This document shows, piece by piece, positions 32,578-41,402 of a stretch of 64,000 bases of DNA (its first letter is position 1; each line of letters starts with the position of its first letter). The notes under the pieces are model-generated. The model was not told the origin of the DNA. It worked only from the letters and a program-made list of their open reading frames with translations, and searched no databases. Position numbers and translations under genes: made by a program. This DNA comes from Amorphus sp040750475 (GTDB taxonomy: Bacteria; Pseudomonadota; Alphaproteobacteria; Rhizobiales; Amorphaceae). The stretch covers positions 1 through 64,000 of the forward strand of contig NZ_JABJVY010000001.1 in NCBI RefSeq assembly GCF_040750475.1, written 5' to 3'.

Positions 32578-33105
32578 ATGGTGCGTTACATGGGAAGCGA
32601 GCTCTCGACCGACGATGTGCGTCAGATTCTCGCCCTCGTTGAAAATTCAATCTTCGAGAGTTTCGAGCTGCAGGTCGGAGACTTGCATTTATCGGTGAGC
32701 AAGACGGGCGCGGCGAGCGCGCCCACGCAACCTGCCAGCGTTGCGCCGGCATCAACCCCGACTCCTGCGCCCTCCGCCGTGGAGACCGCGCCTGCACCGG
32801 TCCGAACACCTGGACCAGCGTCGTCATCGGACACCGATGTCAACAGCGGCAACGAGGCCGGTCTCGTCGAGATCAAAGCCCCGATCGTCGGACTCTTCTA
32901 CGTCGCCCCCGAACCCGGCGCAAAACCCTTTATCGAAGAGGGTGACGACATCGATGCGGACACCACGGTCGGCCTGGTCGAAGTCATGAAGGTGTTCAAT
33001 GGCGTCAAAGCGGGCGTTGCCGGGACCGTCGTCAAGCGGCTGGTCGATGACTCCGCCTTTGTCGAGCACGGCCAGGCCCTATTTCTCGTTCGAGAGAAGA
33101 CATGA
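32578..33105 (+). CDS. Biotin carboxyl carrier protein
   Basis: A 175-residue carrier subunit (AccB-like). The N-terminal part resembles the region of AccB that binds biotin carboxylase, a Pro/Ala-rich linker spans about residues 44-83, and the C-terminal biotinyl domain contains EVMKVFN with the biotinylated Lys138. The start at 32578 follows GGAAGAAACG; an internal ATG at 32590 is possible. Its stop overlaps the biotin carboxylase start in ATGA, so the two are coupled. It should carry CO2 from the carboxylase at 33102 to the transferase at 34489. It need not serve acetyl-CoA carboxylase. Confidence 0.88.
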   Translation: MVRYMGSELSTDDVRQILALVENSIFESFELQVGDLHLSVSKTGAASAPTQPASVAPASTPTPAPSAVETAPAPVRTPGPASSSDTDVNSGNEAGLVEIKAPIVGLFYVAPEPGAKPFIEEGDDIDADTTVGLVEVMKVFNGVKAGVAGTVVKRLVDDSAFVEHGQALFLVREKT

Positions 33106-34472
33106 GGACGATGCTGAATCGCGTCTTTGTGGCTAACAGAGGCGAGATCGCCGTCCGGATCGTTAAAGCGTGCCATTCGCTCGGTATCGAAGCTGTCGTC
33201 GGCTTTTCCGAGCCCGATCGGGGCAGTCTTGCCGCTCAGATTGCCGACCGTGCGGTGTGCATCGGTCCTGGCCCCACCGCTGCCAGCTACCTGAGCCAGG
33301 GGCGGTTGATCTCGGCCGCACTCGGCACCGGGTGCGACGCGCTCCATCCGGGCTACGGCTTCCTTGCGGAAAATGCCTCTTTCGCCGAGCTATGCGGAGA
33401 CAACGACCTGACGTTCGTCGGCCCCACGCCGGAGAACGTCAAATCGATGGGCAACAAGCTCGAAGCGCGCCGTCTGGCGCAAGCCTATGATATTCCGCTG
33501 GCGGCCGGCTCGGTGCGGATCAACGACTTCTCGCATGCCGAAGCGATTGCTGACGATATCGGAATGCCGCTGCTGTTCAAGGCGGCCGCCGGAGGCGGAG
33601 GACGCGGAATCCGCATCGTCAGAGACCGAGCCGAATTGCGCGGAGCCTTCGAGCAGGCCGCGGCAGAGGCCCAAGCGGCCTTTGGCGATCGCGCGCTCTT
33701 CATGGAGCGATATATCGAGAACGCTCGCCACGTCGAAGTGCAGATCCTCGCCGACATTCAAGGCAACGTCGTTCATCTGGCAGAGCGCGATTGCTCGCTC
33801 CAGCGCCGCTATCAGAAAATGGTGGAGGAAGCGCCCTCGGTCGGTCTCGCCGACGACCTGCGCGCCGAAATTCATGCGGCGGCCGTCCGACTGACGCAGA
33901 AGATCGGATATGTGAGCGCGGGAACGGTCGAATTCATCGTCGATCTCGATCGCGGCTCTTTCTATTTCCTTGAGATGAACACCCGGATTCAGGTTGAGCA
34001 TCCGGTGACGGAAATGCTGACCGGCGTCGACATCGTGGCGGAGCAACTTCGCATCGCCGCGGGCCTGCCACTGTCGGTAAAGCAGGAGGATGTGGCGCTC
34101 GGCGGGCACGTCATCGAATGCCGCATCAATGCCGAAGCCCCGGCCCGCGGTTTCAACCCCTCGCCCGGGCGCGTCATGCGCTGGCGGCCACCGACCGGGG
34201 ATCATATCCGGCTCGACACCCATGCGTTCGAAGGCTGGGTGATTTCCCCCTATTACGACTCTCTTCTGGGGAAGCTCATCGTCCGCGGCCAAGACCGGCC
34301 GGCTGCCGTGGAACGCATGAGCGAAGCCCTTGCGACTTTCGAGATCGAAGGGCCGGAAACCACCCTCCCCTTCCTCAGCTATGTCTTCGACAAGCCGGAC
34401 TTTCGGGAGGGGCATTTCAATACACGGTGGCTCGAGGCGATCGCGCCCGGTTTTGCCGCCGATGCGGCATGA
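33102..34472 (+). CDS. Biotin carboxylase subunit
   Basis: A 456-residue biotin carboxylase (AccC/PycA type). It shows the N-terminal NRGEIAVRI, the ATP-grasp glycine loop AAGGGGRGIR near residue 165, the catalytic region YFLEMNTRIQVEHPVTE near residue 290 and the C-terminal domain ending YDSLLGKLIVRG. It uses ATP and bicarbonate to carboxylate the biotin on the carrier. Start and carrier stop overlap in ATGA. It is probably a second copy beside a housekeeping accC elsewhere, dedicated to the carboxyltransferase gene 16 bases downstream. Confidence 0.92.
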   Translation: MRTMLNRVFVANRGEIAVRIVKACHSLGIEAVVGFSEPDRGSLAAQIADRAVCIGPGPTAASYLSQGRLISAALGTGCDALHPGYGFLAENASFAELCGDNDLTFVGPTPENVKSMGNKLEARRLAQAYDIPLAAGSVRINDFSHAEAIADDIGMPLLFKAAAGGGGRGIRIVRDRAELRGAFEQAAAEAQAAFGDRALFMERYIENARHVEVQILADIQGNVVHLAERDCSLQRRYQKMVEEAPSVGLADDLRAEIHAAAVRLTQKIGYVSAGTVEFIVDLDRGSFYFLEMNTRIQVEHPVTEMLTGVDIVAEQLRIAAGLPLSVKQEDVALGGHVIECRINAEAPARGFNPSPGRVMRWRPPTGDHIRLDTHAFEGWVISPYYDSLLGKLIVRGQDRPAAVERMSEALATFEIEGPETTLPFLSYVFDKPDFREGHFNTRWLEAIAPGFAADAA

Positions 34473-34488
34473 CCAGGGGAGGAAACCA

Positions 34489-35952
34489 ATGTCGAAAAGC
34501 CTTTCGATCATAGACACGACATTGCGGGACGGCCAACAGAGCCTCTGGGCCATGAATATGCGCACCGGCACGATGCTGGCCGCACTCGACCGGCTGGACC
34601 GGGCCGGCTTCGAGGCGATGGAGTTCTACGTGCCGGTTGTGCAGATCAAGAAGATGATCCGCGACCTGGGCGAGGACCCGTTTCAGTGGCTGCGTCTGGG
34701 CACACAAAAGACGTCACAGACACCGTTGCGCCTTCACGCCGGATATCGCAGCGGCCTTGGGAAAATTCCCGAATCCGTCGCCAAGCTGCTCGTCAAGCTC
34801 GTTATCGACACCGGCATCTCCGTCGCCAGGGTATCCGATCCCTGGAACGACTTCGACGGCATGCGTGAGGAGCACGACGAGCTTCGAAAGATGGGCATGG
34901 AGTCCGTCGTCAACCTCATCTACTCGGTTTCGCCACGCCATACCGATGAGTATTTCATCGCGCGGGTGCGTAAGGCGGCAGCGCTCAAGCCCTACCGGCT
35001 GTGTTTGAAGGACGTCGGCGGACTCCTGACGCCGGACCGCATCGATACGCTCTTGCCGCAAATCAAGGAAGCTGCCGGCGGCATTCCGATCGAATTCCAT
35101 TGCCACTGCAACAACGGGCTAGGCCCCTACAATGTGGTCAAGGTTTTGCAGCACGGGCTAACGCACGTGCACTCAGCTCTCCCGCCCCTCGCGAATGGCT
35201 CCTCCCAGCCATCCGTCTTCAATGTCGTCGCGAATGCCCGCGAACTGGGCTTTGATCCAGGGATCGACGAAGCCCCCCTGCGCGAAGCATCCGAGTTCTT
35301 GACCGGTGTGGCAGACCGCGACGGTTTCTCGATCGGGCATCCGGTCGAGTACGAGGAGCACCTTTACAGCCACCAGGTCCCCGGCGGCATGATTTCCAAC
35401 CTGTATTACCAGCTGGCCAAGGTAAAACAGGAACACCGACTCCCCGAGGTTCTCGAGGAGGCCGCCAATGTTCGCCGCGATTTCGGCTATCCGATCATGG
35501 TCACACCGCTATCCCAATTTGTCGGGACTCAAGCGGCGGTCAACGTCATGACCGGATCCCGCTACGGCCAGGTGACGGACGAAACCATTCAATACGCGCT
35601 GGGGCACTGGGGTCGCGAAGCATTGGAGCATATGGACGCCGATGCCCGGGACCGCATTCTCGACCGCGCACGCGCCAAGGAATTGGCTGCCGTGGAGTAC
35701 GCCCAGCCGAGCCTGGACGAAGTCCGTCGGCACTATGGCGAGAGCCTGAGCGACGAGGATCTTATCCTGCGCGTCTATGTCGATGAAGAAGCGCCAAAAA
35801 TCGCGCGAAACGCGCCTGAGCCGAAAGAGGAAGCGCTCGCCGGCAATTCGCTTGTCGAGTTGGTCCGCAATCTGACGAGCATCCGCGACAAAGCAACTGT
35901 CACGTTCGTCAAAGGAAACACGCGCATAGCCCTTGCCCGCAACAGGGCATAA
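34489..35952 (+). CDS. Carboxyltransferase subunit (pyruvate carboxylase / oxaloacetate decarboxylase-like)
   Basis: A 487-residue protein with an HMG-CoA-lyase-like TIM barrel followed by the family's C-terminal helical domain. The TTLRDGQQS motif (residues 10-18) and the Lys of LCLKDVGGLLTP (Lys174) are present, as are the two metal His of HCHCNNG (His204 and His206). Classical pyruvate carboxylase and oxaloacetate decarboxylase have HTHDT at this point, so the substrate side of the site is different. The start follows GGGGAGG. With the carrier and biotin carboxylase it forms a three-subunit carboxylase. The acceptor could be a 2-oxo acid such as pyruvate, but the altered motif leaves this open. 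Confidence 0.82.
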   Translation: MSKSLSIIDTTLRDGQQSLWAMNMRTGTMLAALDRLDRAGFEAMEFYVPVVQIKKMIRDLGEDPFQWLRLGTQKTSQTPLRLHAGYRSGLGKIPESVAKLLVKLVIDTGISVARVSDPWNDFDGMREEHDELRKMGMESVVNLIYSVSPRHTDEYFIARVRKAAALKPYRLCLKDVGGLLTPDRIDTLLPQIKEAAGGIPIEFHCHCNNGLGPYNVVKVLQHGLTHVHSALPPLANGSSQPSVFNVVANARELGFDPGIDEAPLREASEFLTGVADRDGFSIGHPVEYEEHLYSHQVPGGMISNLYYQLAKVKQEHRLPEVLEEAANVRRDFGYPIMVTPLSQFVGTQAAVNVMTGSRYGQVTDETIQYALGHWGREALEHMDADARDRILDRARAKELAAVEYAQPSLDEVRRHYGESLSDEDLILRVYVDEEAPKIARNAPEPKEEALAGNSLVELVRNLTSIRDKATVTFVKGNTRIALARNRA

Positions 35953-36021
35953 GGCGCCGGGCTGTTCGCGGAACAAAGAGAGTGACGGTGTCACGAATTT
36001 CATGAGGAGGAGGAAACCACG

Positions 36022-36999
36022 ATGAAGACTCTGATGTCCGGGTTACTGCTGTCCACGGCCATTCTGGTGGCACAGCCGGCTCTGGCCGAAGACTTTCGGG
36101 TGCTCAGCAGTTGGGACACGACCTACGCACCCGTTCCCCGCGTGCTGGATCCCTTTCTCGAGCGGCTTTCGGAGGAATCCAACGGCGAGATCACGACATC
36201 TCGCTCGGGTCCGGAGACCATTCCACCGTTCGAGCAGCTGGATCCCGTCTCGCGTGGCCTGTTCGACATGCTGTTCACGAACGGCGCTTACCACGCCAAC
36301 CAGACCGCTGCCGGTATGACATTCGATGCCGTCAGCGCCACACCGGCCGAAGTGCACGAGTCCGGCATGTGGGACTATATCGATGAGCGCTATCAGGAAC
36401 TCGGGCTGAAGCTGATCGCCGTTCTCTATGACATGAACGGGTATAACATCATTCTGCGCGAGCCCGTCACAGACAACGCCCTTGAAGGCCGGCGTGTCCG
36501 CGGCACCCCGATCTACCATCCGCTCATCGAAGAACTCGGAGGCTCGCCGGTCGTGCTGCCGGGCAACGAGATCTATTCCGCGCTTGAGCGCGGCGTTGTG
36601 GATGGCGCAGCCTGGCCGACCGTTGGCGCCGCAGGCTTCCGCTGGTTTGAAGTCGCGGACTATCTGATGCGGCCGACATTCGGGCAGGTCGGACATCCCG
36701 TCTTCATGAATCTCGAACGTTGGAATTCGCTGGACGACGAGACCAAGGAGCTCATCACGCGGGTTGCGCGGGAGTTCGAGGACGAAGCGATTGAGCTCTT
36801 CGACGCTGTCGTCGCGGAAGAAGAAGAGACGCTTGCGGCGGAAGGCATGTCGGTTACCGAGCTCAGCGATGAGTACAGCTCGGTCATCGGAAGTACCTGG
36901 TACGACGGGGCCATGAACCTGGCGGCCGGACTAAGCCCCGACGCGGTCGCCGAAATCAGAAAGATCGCAGAGGACGCCGGCCTCAACGACGGGCAATAG
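36022..36999 (+). CDS. TRAP solute-binding protein (DctP type)
   Basis: A 325-residue periplasmic binding protein with a signal peptide ending at ALA-ED. The DctP-family regions are visible, including ALEGRRVRGTP with the Arg expected to hold a ligand carboxylate, and ALERGVVDGAAWP. A GGAGGAGGAA site precedes the ATG. The DctQ and DctM genes follow, making a complete three-part TRAP carrier that is separate from the TAXI system on the other side of the carboxylase genes. The ligand is likely an organic acid related to the carboxylase substrate or product. Confidence 0.9.
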   Translation: MKTLMSGLLLSTAILVAQPALAEDFRVLSSWDTTYAPVPRVLDPFLERLSEESNGEITTSRSGPETIPPFEQLDPVSRGLFDMLFTNGAYHANQTAAGMTFDAVSATPAEVHESGMWDYIDERYQELGLKLIAVLYDMNGYNIILREPVTDNALEGRRVRGTPIYHPLIEELGGSPVVLPGNEIYSALERGVVDGAAWPTVGAAGFRWFEVADYLMRPTFGQVGHPVFMNLERWNSLDDETKELITRVAREFEDEAIELFDAVVAEEEETLAAEGMSVTELSDEYSSVIGSTWYDGAMNLAAGLSPDAVAEIRKIAEDAGLNDGQ

Positions 37000-37060
37000 C
37001 GAAGGATGTGGGACGGACCGCGATGGCGCTCCGTCCCACTCCTGTCGAAGAGGTTCATCC

Positions 37061-37582
37061 ATGTCGAACGCTGTCTCTTCTCTCAGGCCCCTCCTGCGCG
37101 TTCAGGATGCGGTATCCATTGCGGGTCAAGGGCTTGGTGCGATCGCTTTGGCGGCGATCGTGGTGATCTATGCCTATGAGATCATCATGCGCTATTTCAT
37201 CGGCACCCCGACGGTCTGGGCGAGTGATTTCGTCTCGTTTCTTCTTCTGATCTCGGTCTTCGCGGTCTTGCCCTGGCTCACCCGTGACGGAGGCAATGTC
37301 GCTGTAACGCTTCTGCCGGACTATCTCCCGCCAGCTCTCGGCGACAAGCTCCTGCGCTTCGGCTTTTTCATTAGCGGTCTCGCCTGTCTGTACGTCGCCT
37401 ACATCGGACTTGAAGAGACGCTTCGGCTTTTCGAGCGCAACACCATGACGCTGACAACCGTTCGCGTGCCGCGATGGCCGATGCTGGCCCTTATCACCTT
37501 AAGCATGCTCAACGCCGGTCTTTACTTTTTCCGTCTGACCTTCCGTCACGCGACCAACGCAGCGGGGACCGGCCGTGCTTGA
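37061..37582 (+). CDS. TRAP transporter small permease (DctQ type)
   Basis: A 173-residue membrane protein with four helices, with the family segment FVSFLLLISVFAVLPWLTRDGG in the middle. It pairs with the large permease, whose GTG start overlaps its end by eight bases. It lies 61 bases after the binding-protein gene. DctQ subunits join the large permease to the binding protein and are required for transport. Confidence 0.88.
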   Translation: MSNAVSSLRPLLRVQDAVSIAGQGLGAIALAAIVVIYAYEIIMRYFIGTPTVWASDFVSFLLLISVFAVLPWLTRDGGNVAVTLLPDYLPPALGDKLLRFGFFISGLACLYVAYIGLEETLRLFERNTMTLTTVRVPRWPMLALITLSMLNAGLYFFRLTFRHATNAAGTGRA

Positions 37583-38885
37583 AGGCATTCCCGCCATTGT
37601 CGTCGGTGTAGGGCTTCTGCTCGGACTGATGCTTCTCGGACTCCCCGTCTTCATTGCGTTTTTGACGGTCAACCTGCTCGCTGTCGGCTTGATGCTTGGC
37701 CCGTCGGGCTACGGCATGTTCATCGCCAGCATGTTCGACACGACCACGACGAACTCGCTCGTGACGATTCCGATGTTCATCCTGATGGGTGAAATCCTGT
37801 TCCGCTCGAACGCGGTCGACGTGCTGTTTCATTCCATCGACACCATCGTCGGCAAAGTGCGCGGCCGGCAATACGTCCTGACCGTGTTGCTCGCCACGAT
37901 TTTCAGTACGCTGTCCGGTGCCGCGATGGGCGTCGCCGCCATGCTCAGTCGATCGTTGCTGCCGACCATGGTGGCGCGCGGCTACGATTCCAAACTGGCC
38001 ATCGGCAACATCCTGGCGGGCGCCAGCCTCGCGCCGCTGATTCCGCCCAGCATTCTGGCGATCATCGTGGGGATGCTGGCCGGTGTTTCGATATCCGGGT
38101 TGCTGATCGCGGGCATCCTACCGGGCCTCATGTTCGCCGTCCTTTTCCTTGGCTACACGTTTATTAGGGTGCGGCTCGATCCGTCATTGGCCCCTTCAGA
38201 CGAAGGCATCCGCAAGGAGCCCTCAGTCGGCGAGGTCGTGATGGCGCTCGTCCAACTCATTCCGTTCTCGATCGTCATCATCAGCGTTATCGGCCTCATC
38301 CTCATGGGCATCGCAACGCCGACCGAGGCGGGTGCCATGGGCGTTCTCGGCGCCCTCGTCACCGCGGCGATCTATCGACGATTCAGCCTGTCCCTGATCA
38401 AGGACTCGACCATCTCTTCGGCCAGGATCGCCGCGATGATCCTCATCATCATGGCCACCTCGAAGCTCTTCTCTCAACTTCTCGCCTTTACCGGCGGCGC
38501 AACGGCACTGACCCAGCTCGTTGCCGGGCTGGATGTCGCGCCATGGCTGATGATCTTCCTGTTGATGGCATTGCCGTTCATCCTATGCATGTTCATCGAC
38601 CAGATCGCGCTGATGCTCATCGTCGTGCCGATCTACATACCGATTCTGAACAATATCGGGGTGGATCCGCTCTGGTTCTGGTTGTTGTTTCTCATCAACA
38701 TCACCGTCGGCGGCATGACACCGCCGTTTGGCTATACCCTCTTCGCCCTCAAAAGCGGCTGGGAGGACGGGCGACTGGCCGAGGTGTTCTCCGCCGCATG
38801 GCCCTTTGTCTTCATCTTCATTCTCGGGATGGTCCTGCTCGCGATTTTCCCGGGAATCGTAACCTTTCTTCCAAGCCTGATTTGA
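37575..38885 (+). CDS. TRAP transporter large permease (DctM type)
   Basis: A 436-residue membrane protein with about twelve helices, including SGAAMGVAAMLSRSLLP, GASLAPLIPPSILAIIVG and IATPTEAGAMGV, all typical of DctM. The start is a GTG within the end of the small permease gene, so the two are coupled. It makes up the transport channel and uses an ion gradient. It completes the DctPQM system that follows the biotin-dependent carboxylase genes. Confidence 0.92.
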   Translation: MLEGIPAIVVGVGLLLGLMLLGLPVFIAFLTVNLLAVGLMLGPSGYGMFIASMFDTTTTNSLVTIPMFILMGEILFRSNAVDVLFHSIDTIVGKVRGRQYVLTVLLATIFSTLSGAAMGVAAMLSRSLLPTMVARGYDSKLAIGNILAGASLAPLIPPSILAIIVGMLAGVSISGLLIAGILPGLMFAVLFLGYTFIRVRLDPSLAPSDEGIRKEPSVGEVVMALVQLIPFSIVIISVIGLILMGIATPTEAGAMGVLGALVTAAIYRRFSLSLIKDSTISSARIAAMILIIMATSKLFSQLLAFTGGATALTQLVAGLDVAPWLMIFLLMALPFILCMFIDQIALMLIVVPIYIPILNNIGVDPLWFWLLFLINITVGGMTPPFGYTLFALKSGWEDGRLAEVFSAAWPFVFIFILGMVLLAIFPGIVTFLPSLI

Positions 38886-38896
38886 GGGGACACTCA

Positions 38897-39658
38897 ATGA
38901 ACGCATCGCCGAAAAGAGGCGCCGTCATCGTGACCGGTGCGGGACAGGGCCTCGGTCAGGCCTTTGCCGTACGGCTGGCAGCAGAGCACTATCCCGTCGT
39001 CGTTGCCGACATCGCATCCGACAAAGCTGACGCTGTCGCCAAAGCCATTGCGGCGCAGGGCCACGAGGCGGCCGCCATTGGGGTCGACGTCACCGACGAA
39101 GGCTCGGCGGGCCGGATGGTGGAGCTCGCGCTCGATCGGTTCGGTGCAATCGAGGGTCTCGTCAACAATGCCTCGATCTTCTCCACGCTGAAGATGCGGC
39201 CGTTTTTCGAGATCCCGCTGGACGAGTGGCGGAGCGTCGTCGACGTCAACATGACCGGGGTTTTCATCTGCTCCAAGGCCGCGGCCGGTCCTATGCGCGA
39301 ACGCGAGCAGGGGCGCATTATCAATATCGCTTCGTCCGTCGTGCCGATGGGACGTCAGGACTACCTGCACTATGTCGGTTCAAAAGGCGGCGTTGTCGGG
39401 ATGACGCGCGCGATGGCCCGAGAGCTCGGCCCCTGGAACATCACGGTCAACGCCGTCTTGCCCGGCGCGACCGAAACCGGCATCGAACGCGCCACCGTGA
39501 CGTCGGCTCAGCGCGAAGCGCTGATTGCCATGCGCTCGCTGAAGCGGGCTCAGGTACCAGACGACCTCGCCGGCGTCGTGTCTTTCCTGATGTCGGAGGA
39601 CAGCCGGTTCATGACGGGCCAGAACCTGATCGTCGACGGCGGCGCCGTTTTCAACTGA
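38897..39658 (+). CDS. Short-chain dehydrogenase/reductase (SDR)
   Basis: A 253-residue classical SDR with GAGQGLGQ, an acidic VADIAS that favours NAD, NNASIF in place of NNAG, and the active site Ser of IASSV with YVGSK (Tyr-x3-Lys). It ends in IVDGGA. The start at 38897 follows GAGGGGA; a much longer frame starting inside the permease gene was discarded. The gene directly follows the TRAP permease gene and precedes the cysteine hydrolase gene by 15 bases. It is the third SDR in the catabolic region; the substrate is unknown. Confidence 0.9.
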   Translation: MNASPKRGAVIVTGAGQGLGQAFAVRLAAEHYPVVVADIASDKADAVAKAIAAQGHEAAAIGVDVTDEGSAGRMVELALDRFGAIEGLVNNASIFSTLKMRPFFEIPLDEWRSVVDVNMTGVFICSKAAAGPMREREQGRIINIASSVVPMGRQDYLHYVGSKGGVVGMTRAMARELGPWNITVNAVLPGATETGIERATVTSAQREALIAMRSLKRAQVPDDLAGVVSFLMSEDSRFMTGQNLIVDGGAVFN

Positions 39659-39673
39659 CAGGAGGGCCACCTC

Positions 39674-40318
39674 ATGAGCAAACCCACCACAGACAGCGAT
39701 ACCGCTTCGACATGGGGGCGGCGGCTCGGTTTCGGCGCGAGGCCGCTCCTGCTGGTGATCGACGTCACGCGGGCGTTCACCGAAGAGCACCGACCACTGG
39801 CTACAGGGTCAAGCGAACTGATTGCTCAAATCAACCGCATCACCGGGGCGGCGCGGACGGCGGATATCCCCATCATCTTCACGGTCGTCGCCTATGACGA
39901 TCCCGATTTCTCGGACGCGGGGCTGTGGGCGAAGAAAATCGGGACCCATCCGGACCTGCTTGCCGGATCGGACGGTGTTGAACTCGATCCGCGCCTGAGC
40001 CGCGAGAACAAAGAAGCGGTACTCGTGAAGAAGTACGCATCCTGCTTTTTCGGCACCGATCTTTCCAGCCGCTTGAACGCGTCCGCGCGCGACACGCTGA
40101 TCATCGTTGGAATGACGACGAGCGGCTGCGTGCGCGCGACTGCCGTCGATGCCATTCAATCCGGTTTCCGTCCGATCATCGCGCGCGATGCCGTCGGGGA
40201 CCGCTGGAAAGATGCCCATGATCAGGCATTGTATGATCTGAATGCGAAATATGCCGATGTGATCGAGACGGAAGAGATACTGGACTATTTCGGGCGCATC
40301 GACGCACAGGCCTCATGA
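39674..40318 (+). CDS. Isochorismatase-fold cysteine hydrolase (amidase-like)
   Basis: A 214-residue paralogue of the hydrolase at 9891-10547. The triad is Asp30 (LLLVIDVTRAF), Lys119 (KKYASCFFGT) and Cys152 (TTSGCVRAT), and these stretches are almost the same in both proteins. It should hydrolyse an amide or carbamoyl bond of a small acid. A GGAGG site precedes the ATG. It ends the plus-strand run of carboxylase, TRAP, SDR and hydrolase genes. Unlike its paralogue it has no CE4 gene beside it, so it may act at another step or on a related compound. Confidence 0.86.
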   Translation: MSKPTTDSDTASTWGRRLGFGARPLLLVIDVTRAFTEEHRPLATGSSELIAQINRITGAARTADIPIIFTVVAYDDPDFSDAGLWAKKIGTHPDLLAGSDGVELDPRLSRENKEAVLVKKYASCFFGTDLSSRLNASARDTLIIVGMTTSGCVRATAVDAIQSGFRPIIARDAVGDRWKDAHDQALYDLNAKYADVIETEEILDYFGRIDAQAS

Positions 40319-40425
40319 GCCGCGCGCCTTAAGGGCCAATTTTGACCCTACACCTTAATGACTGTCGCTGAATTGCGAGCGCGCTTAGACGGCCACGCGG
40401 AGGGTCACCAAATCGTCACCACCGC

Positions 40426-40938
40426 CTAATCGTCCGAAGGCAGAGGGGCGAGATTGGCAACGATCCGATCGATAACGCGAAAAAAAGCTTCGCGGTCGCT
40501 GTCGTCCACCCCGGAAATCGCATCCTGGGCAACTTCTCGAGCAAAGTGCAAGAGGTCCACTGTCTGAAGACGCCCTTTTTCGGAAAGACTGACTGCCAAG
40601 CGTCTGCGGTCGCTCGGATCACGCCTTCGTTCAATCAACCCACTCCGATCCAGATTGTCGAGAACACTGGTAGACGATGCCTTTTCGATGCCGAGAAGCG
40701 AGGAGATTTCCGTCTGATAGAGAGCGCCTTCCTCGTAGAGGACGCGCATATGCAAATACTGGGCAAGCGTGAGACCACGTTTAGCGAGATGTCCTTGAAG
40801 TCGTCTGGTGTAGAAGCGATGCGCCATACGCAAGGAAGCACCCAACCCCCGCTCGGCTGAGCCGGTTGTCGTCGTCCTCCTTCGCGCATCGGTTTGATGG
40901 TTCCCTTTGTTACGGGTTTGACTCAGGGTCGCCTCCAT
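40426..40938 (-). CDS. MarR-family transcriptional regulator
   Basis: A 170-residue winged-helix regulator. The recognition region is ISSLLGIEKASSTSVLDNLD and the wing RRRDPSDRRRLAVSLS. It converges with the hydrolase gene across a 107-base gap and stands at the right end of the accessory region. The ATG at 40938 is used, but the ribosome site is weak; a longer frame to 41034 exists. It is a second candidate for the TTAG-N4-CTAA operators. It differs clearly from the MarR protein at 26340, so the two may sense different compounds. Confidence 0.88.
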   Translation of the reverse strand: MEATLSQTRNKGNHQTDARRRTTTTGSAERGLGASLRMAHRFYTRRLQGHLAKRGLTLAQYLHMRVLYEEGALYQTEISSLLGIEKASSTSVLDNLDRSGLIERRRDPSDRRRLAVSLSEKGRLQTVDLLHFAREVAQDAISGVDDSDREAFFRVIDRIVANLAPLPSDD

Positions 40939-41189
40939 TGCCGGACCACATCGATGCCATGCGGTGTGGAGTATCCACACGATATGCCCCGCCGCGCATA
41001 TGCCCGCTTTGCCTTGCCTTCCTTGAGCGGCCAATCATAAACGAGCGCATCGAAGGCCCTATCCAACGATTTGTCGCCGGCCCTCACTCTGCGAAATGCA
41101 GCTTTTATCCCGTCGACACCAATATTGTGGCCGATGCAAATCCAGGGCGGAACGTCACGGGGCTCTCCGCGAAGACCGATGGCTTTCAT
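40923..41189 (-). CDS. Doubtful 88-residue frame, possibly a gene remnant
   Basis: A basic 88-residue reading frame overlapping the start of the MarR gene by 16 bases, without a good ribosome site and unlike any family I recognise. The open frame extends further upstream to 41402, but that part is a copy of the dispersed repeat. It may be a remnant at the border of the accessory region. It is listed because nothing else fills this 464-base gap (40939-41402). Confidence 0.2.
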   Translation of the reverse strand: MKAIGLRGEPRDVPPWICIGHNIGVDGIKAAFRRVRAGDKSLDRAFDALVYDWPLKEGKAKRAYARRGISCGYSTPHGIDVVRQWRRP

Positions 41190-41278
41190 ACGTGGACAGC
41201 GGGGAGATTTGCCAGTTTCAACCGACTTCGTGATTGGCACAAAGGCGTATACCTGCAGGCGAAGTAGGCCGCAGTTTG

Positions 41279-41370
41279 CGCATTTCCAGGTGAAGTGGAA
41301 ACCGGTTCGCCGTCCGGAAACGTGGCAAAACAATAACTTGGAGCGTTCGGCGATTCCGCGAACCGCAGAA
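41279..41370. repeat. Dispersed intergenic repeat, reversed copy
   Basis: Read on the minus strand the segment shows TTTCCGGACGGCGAACCGG, then CCACTTCACCTGGAAATGC, matching the interior of the copies at 20613 and 26836. Its ends are worn and lack clear TAGAGC/GCTCTA. It lies at the border between the catabolic region and the nitrate operon. Confidence 0.55.
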
Positions 41371-41402
41371 CGATCCAAGCGTTGCGGCTGGCGCCTTCTC
41401 AT

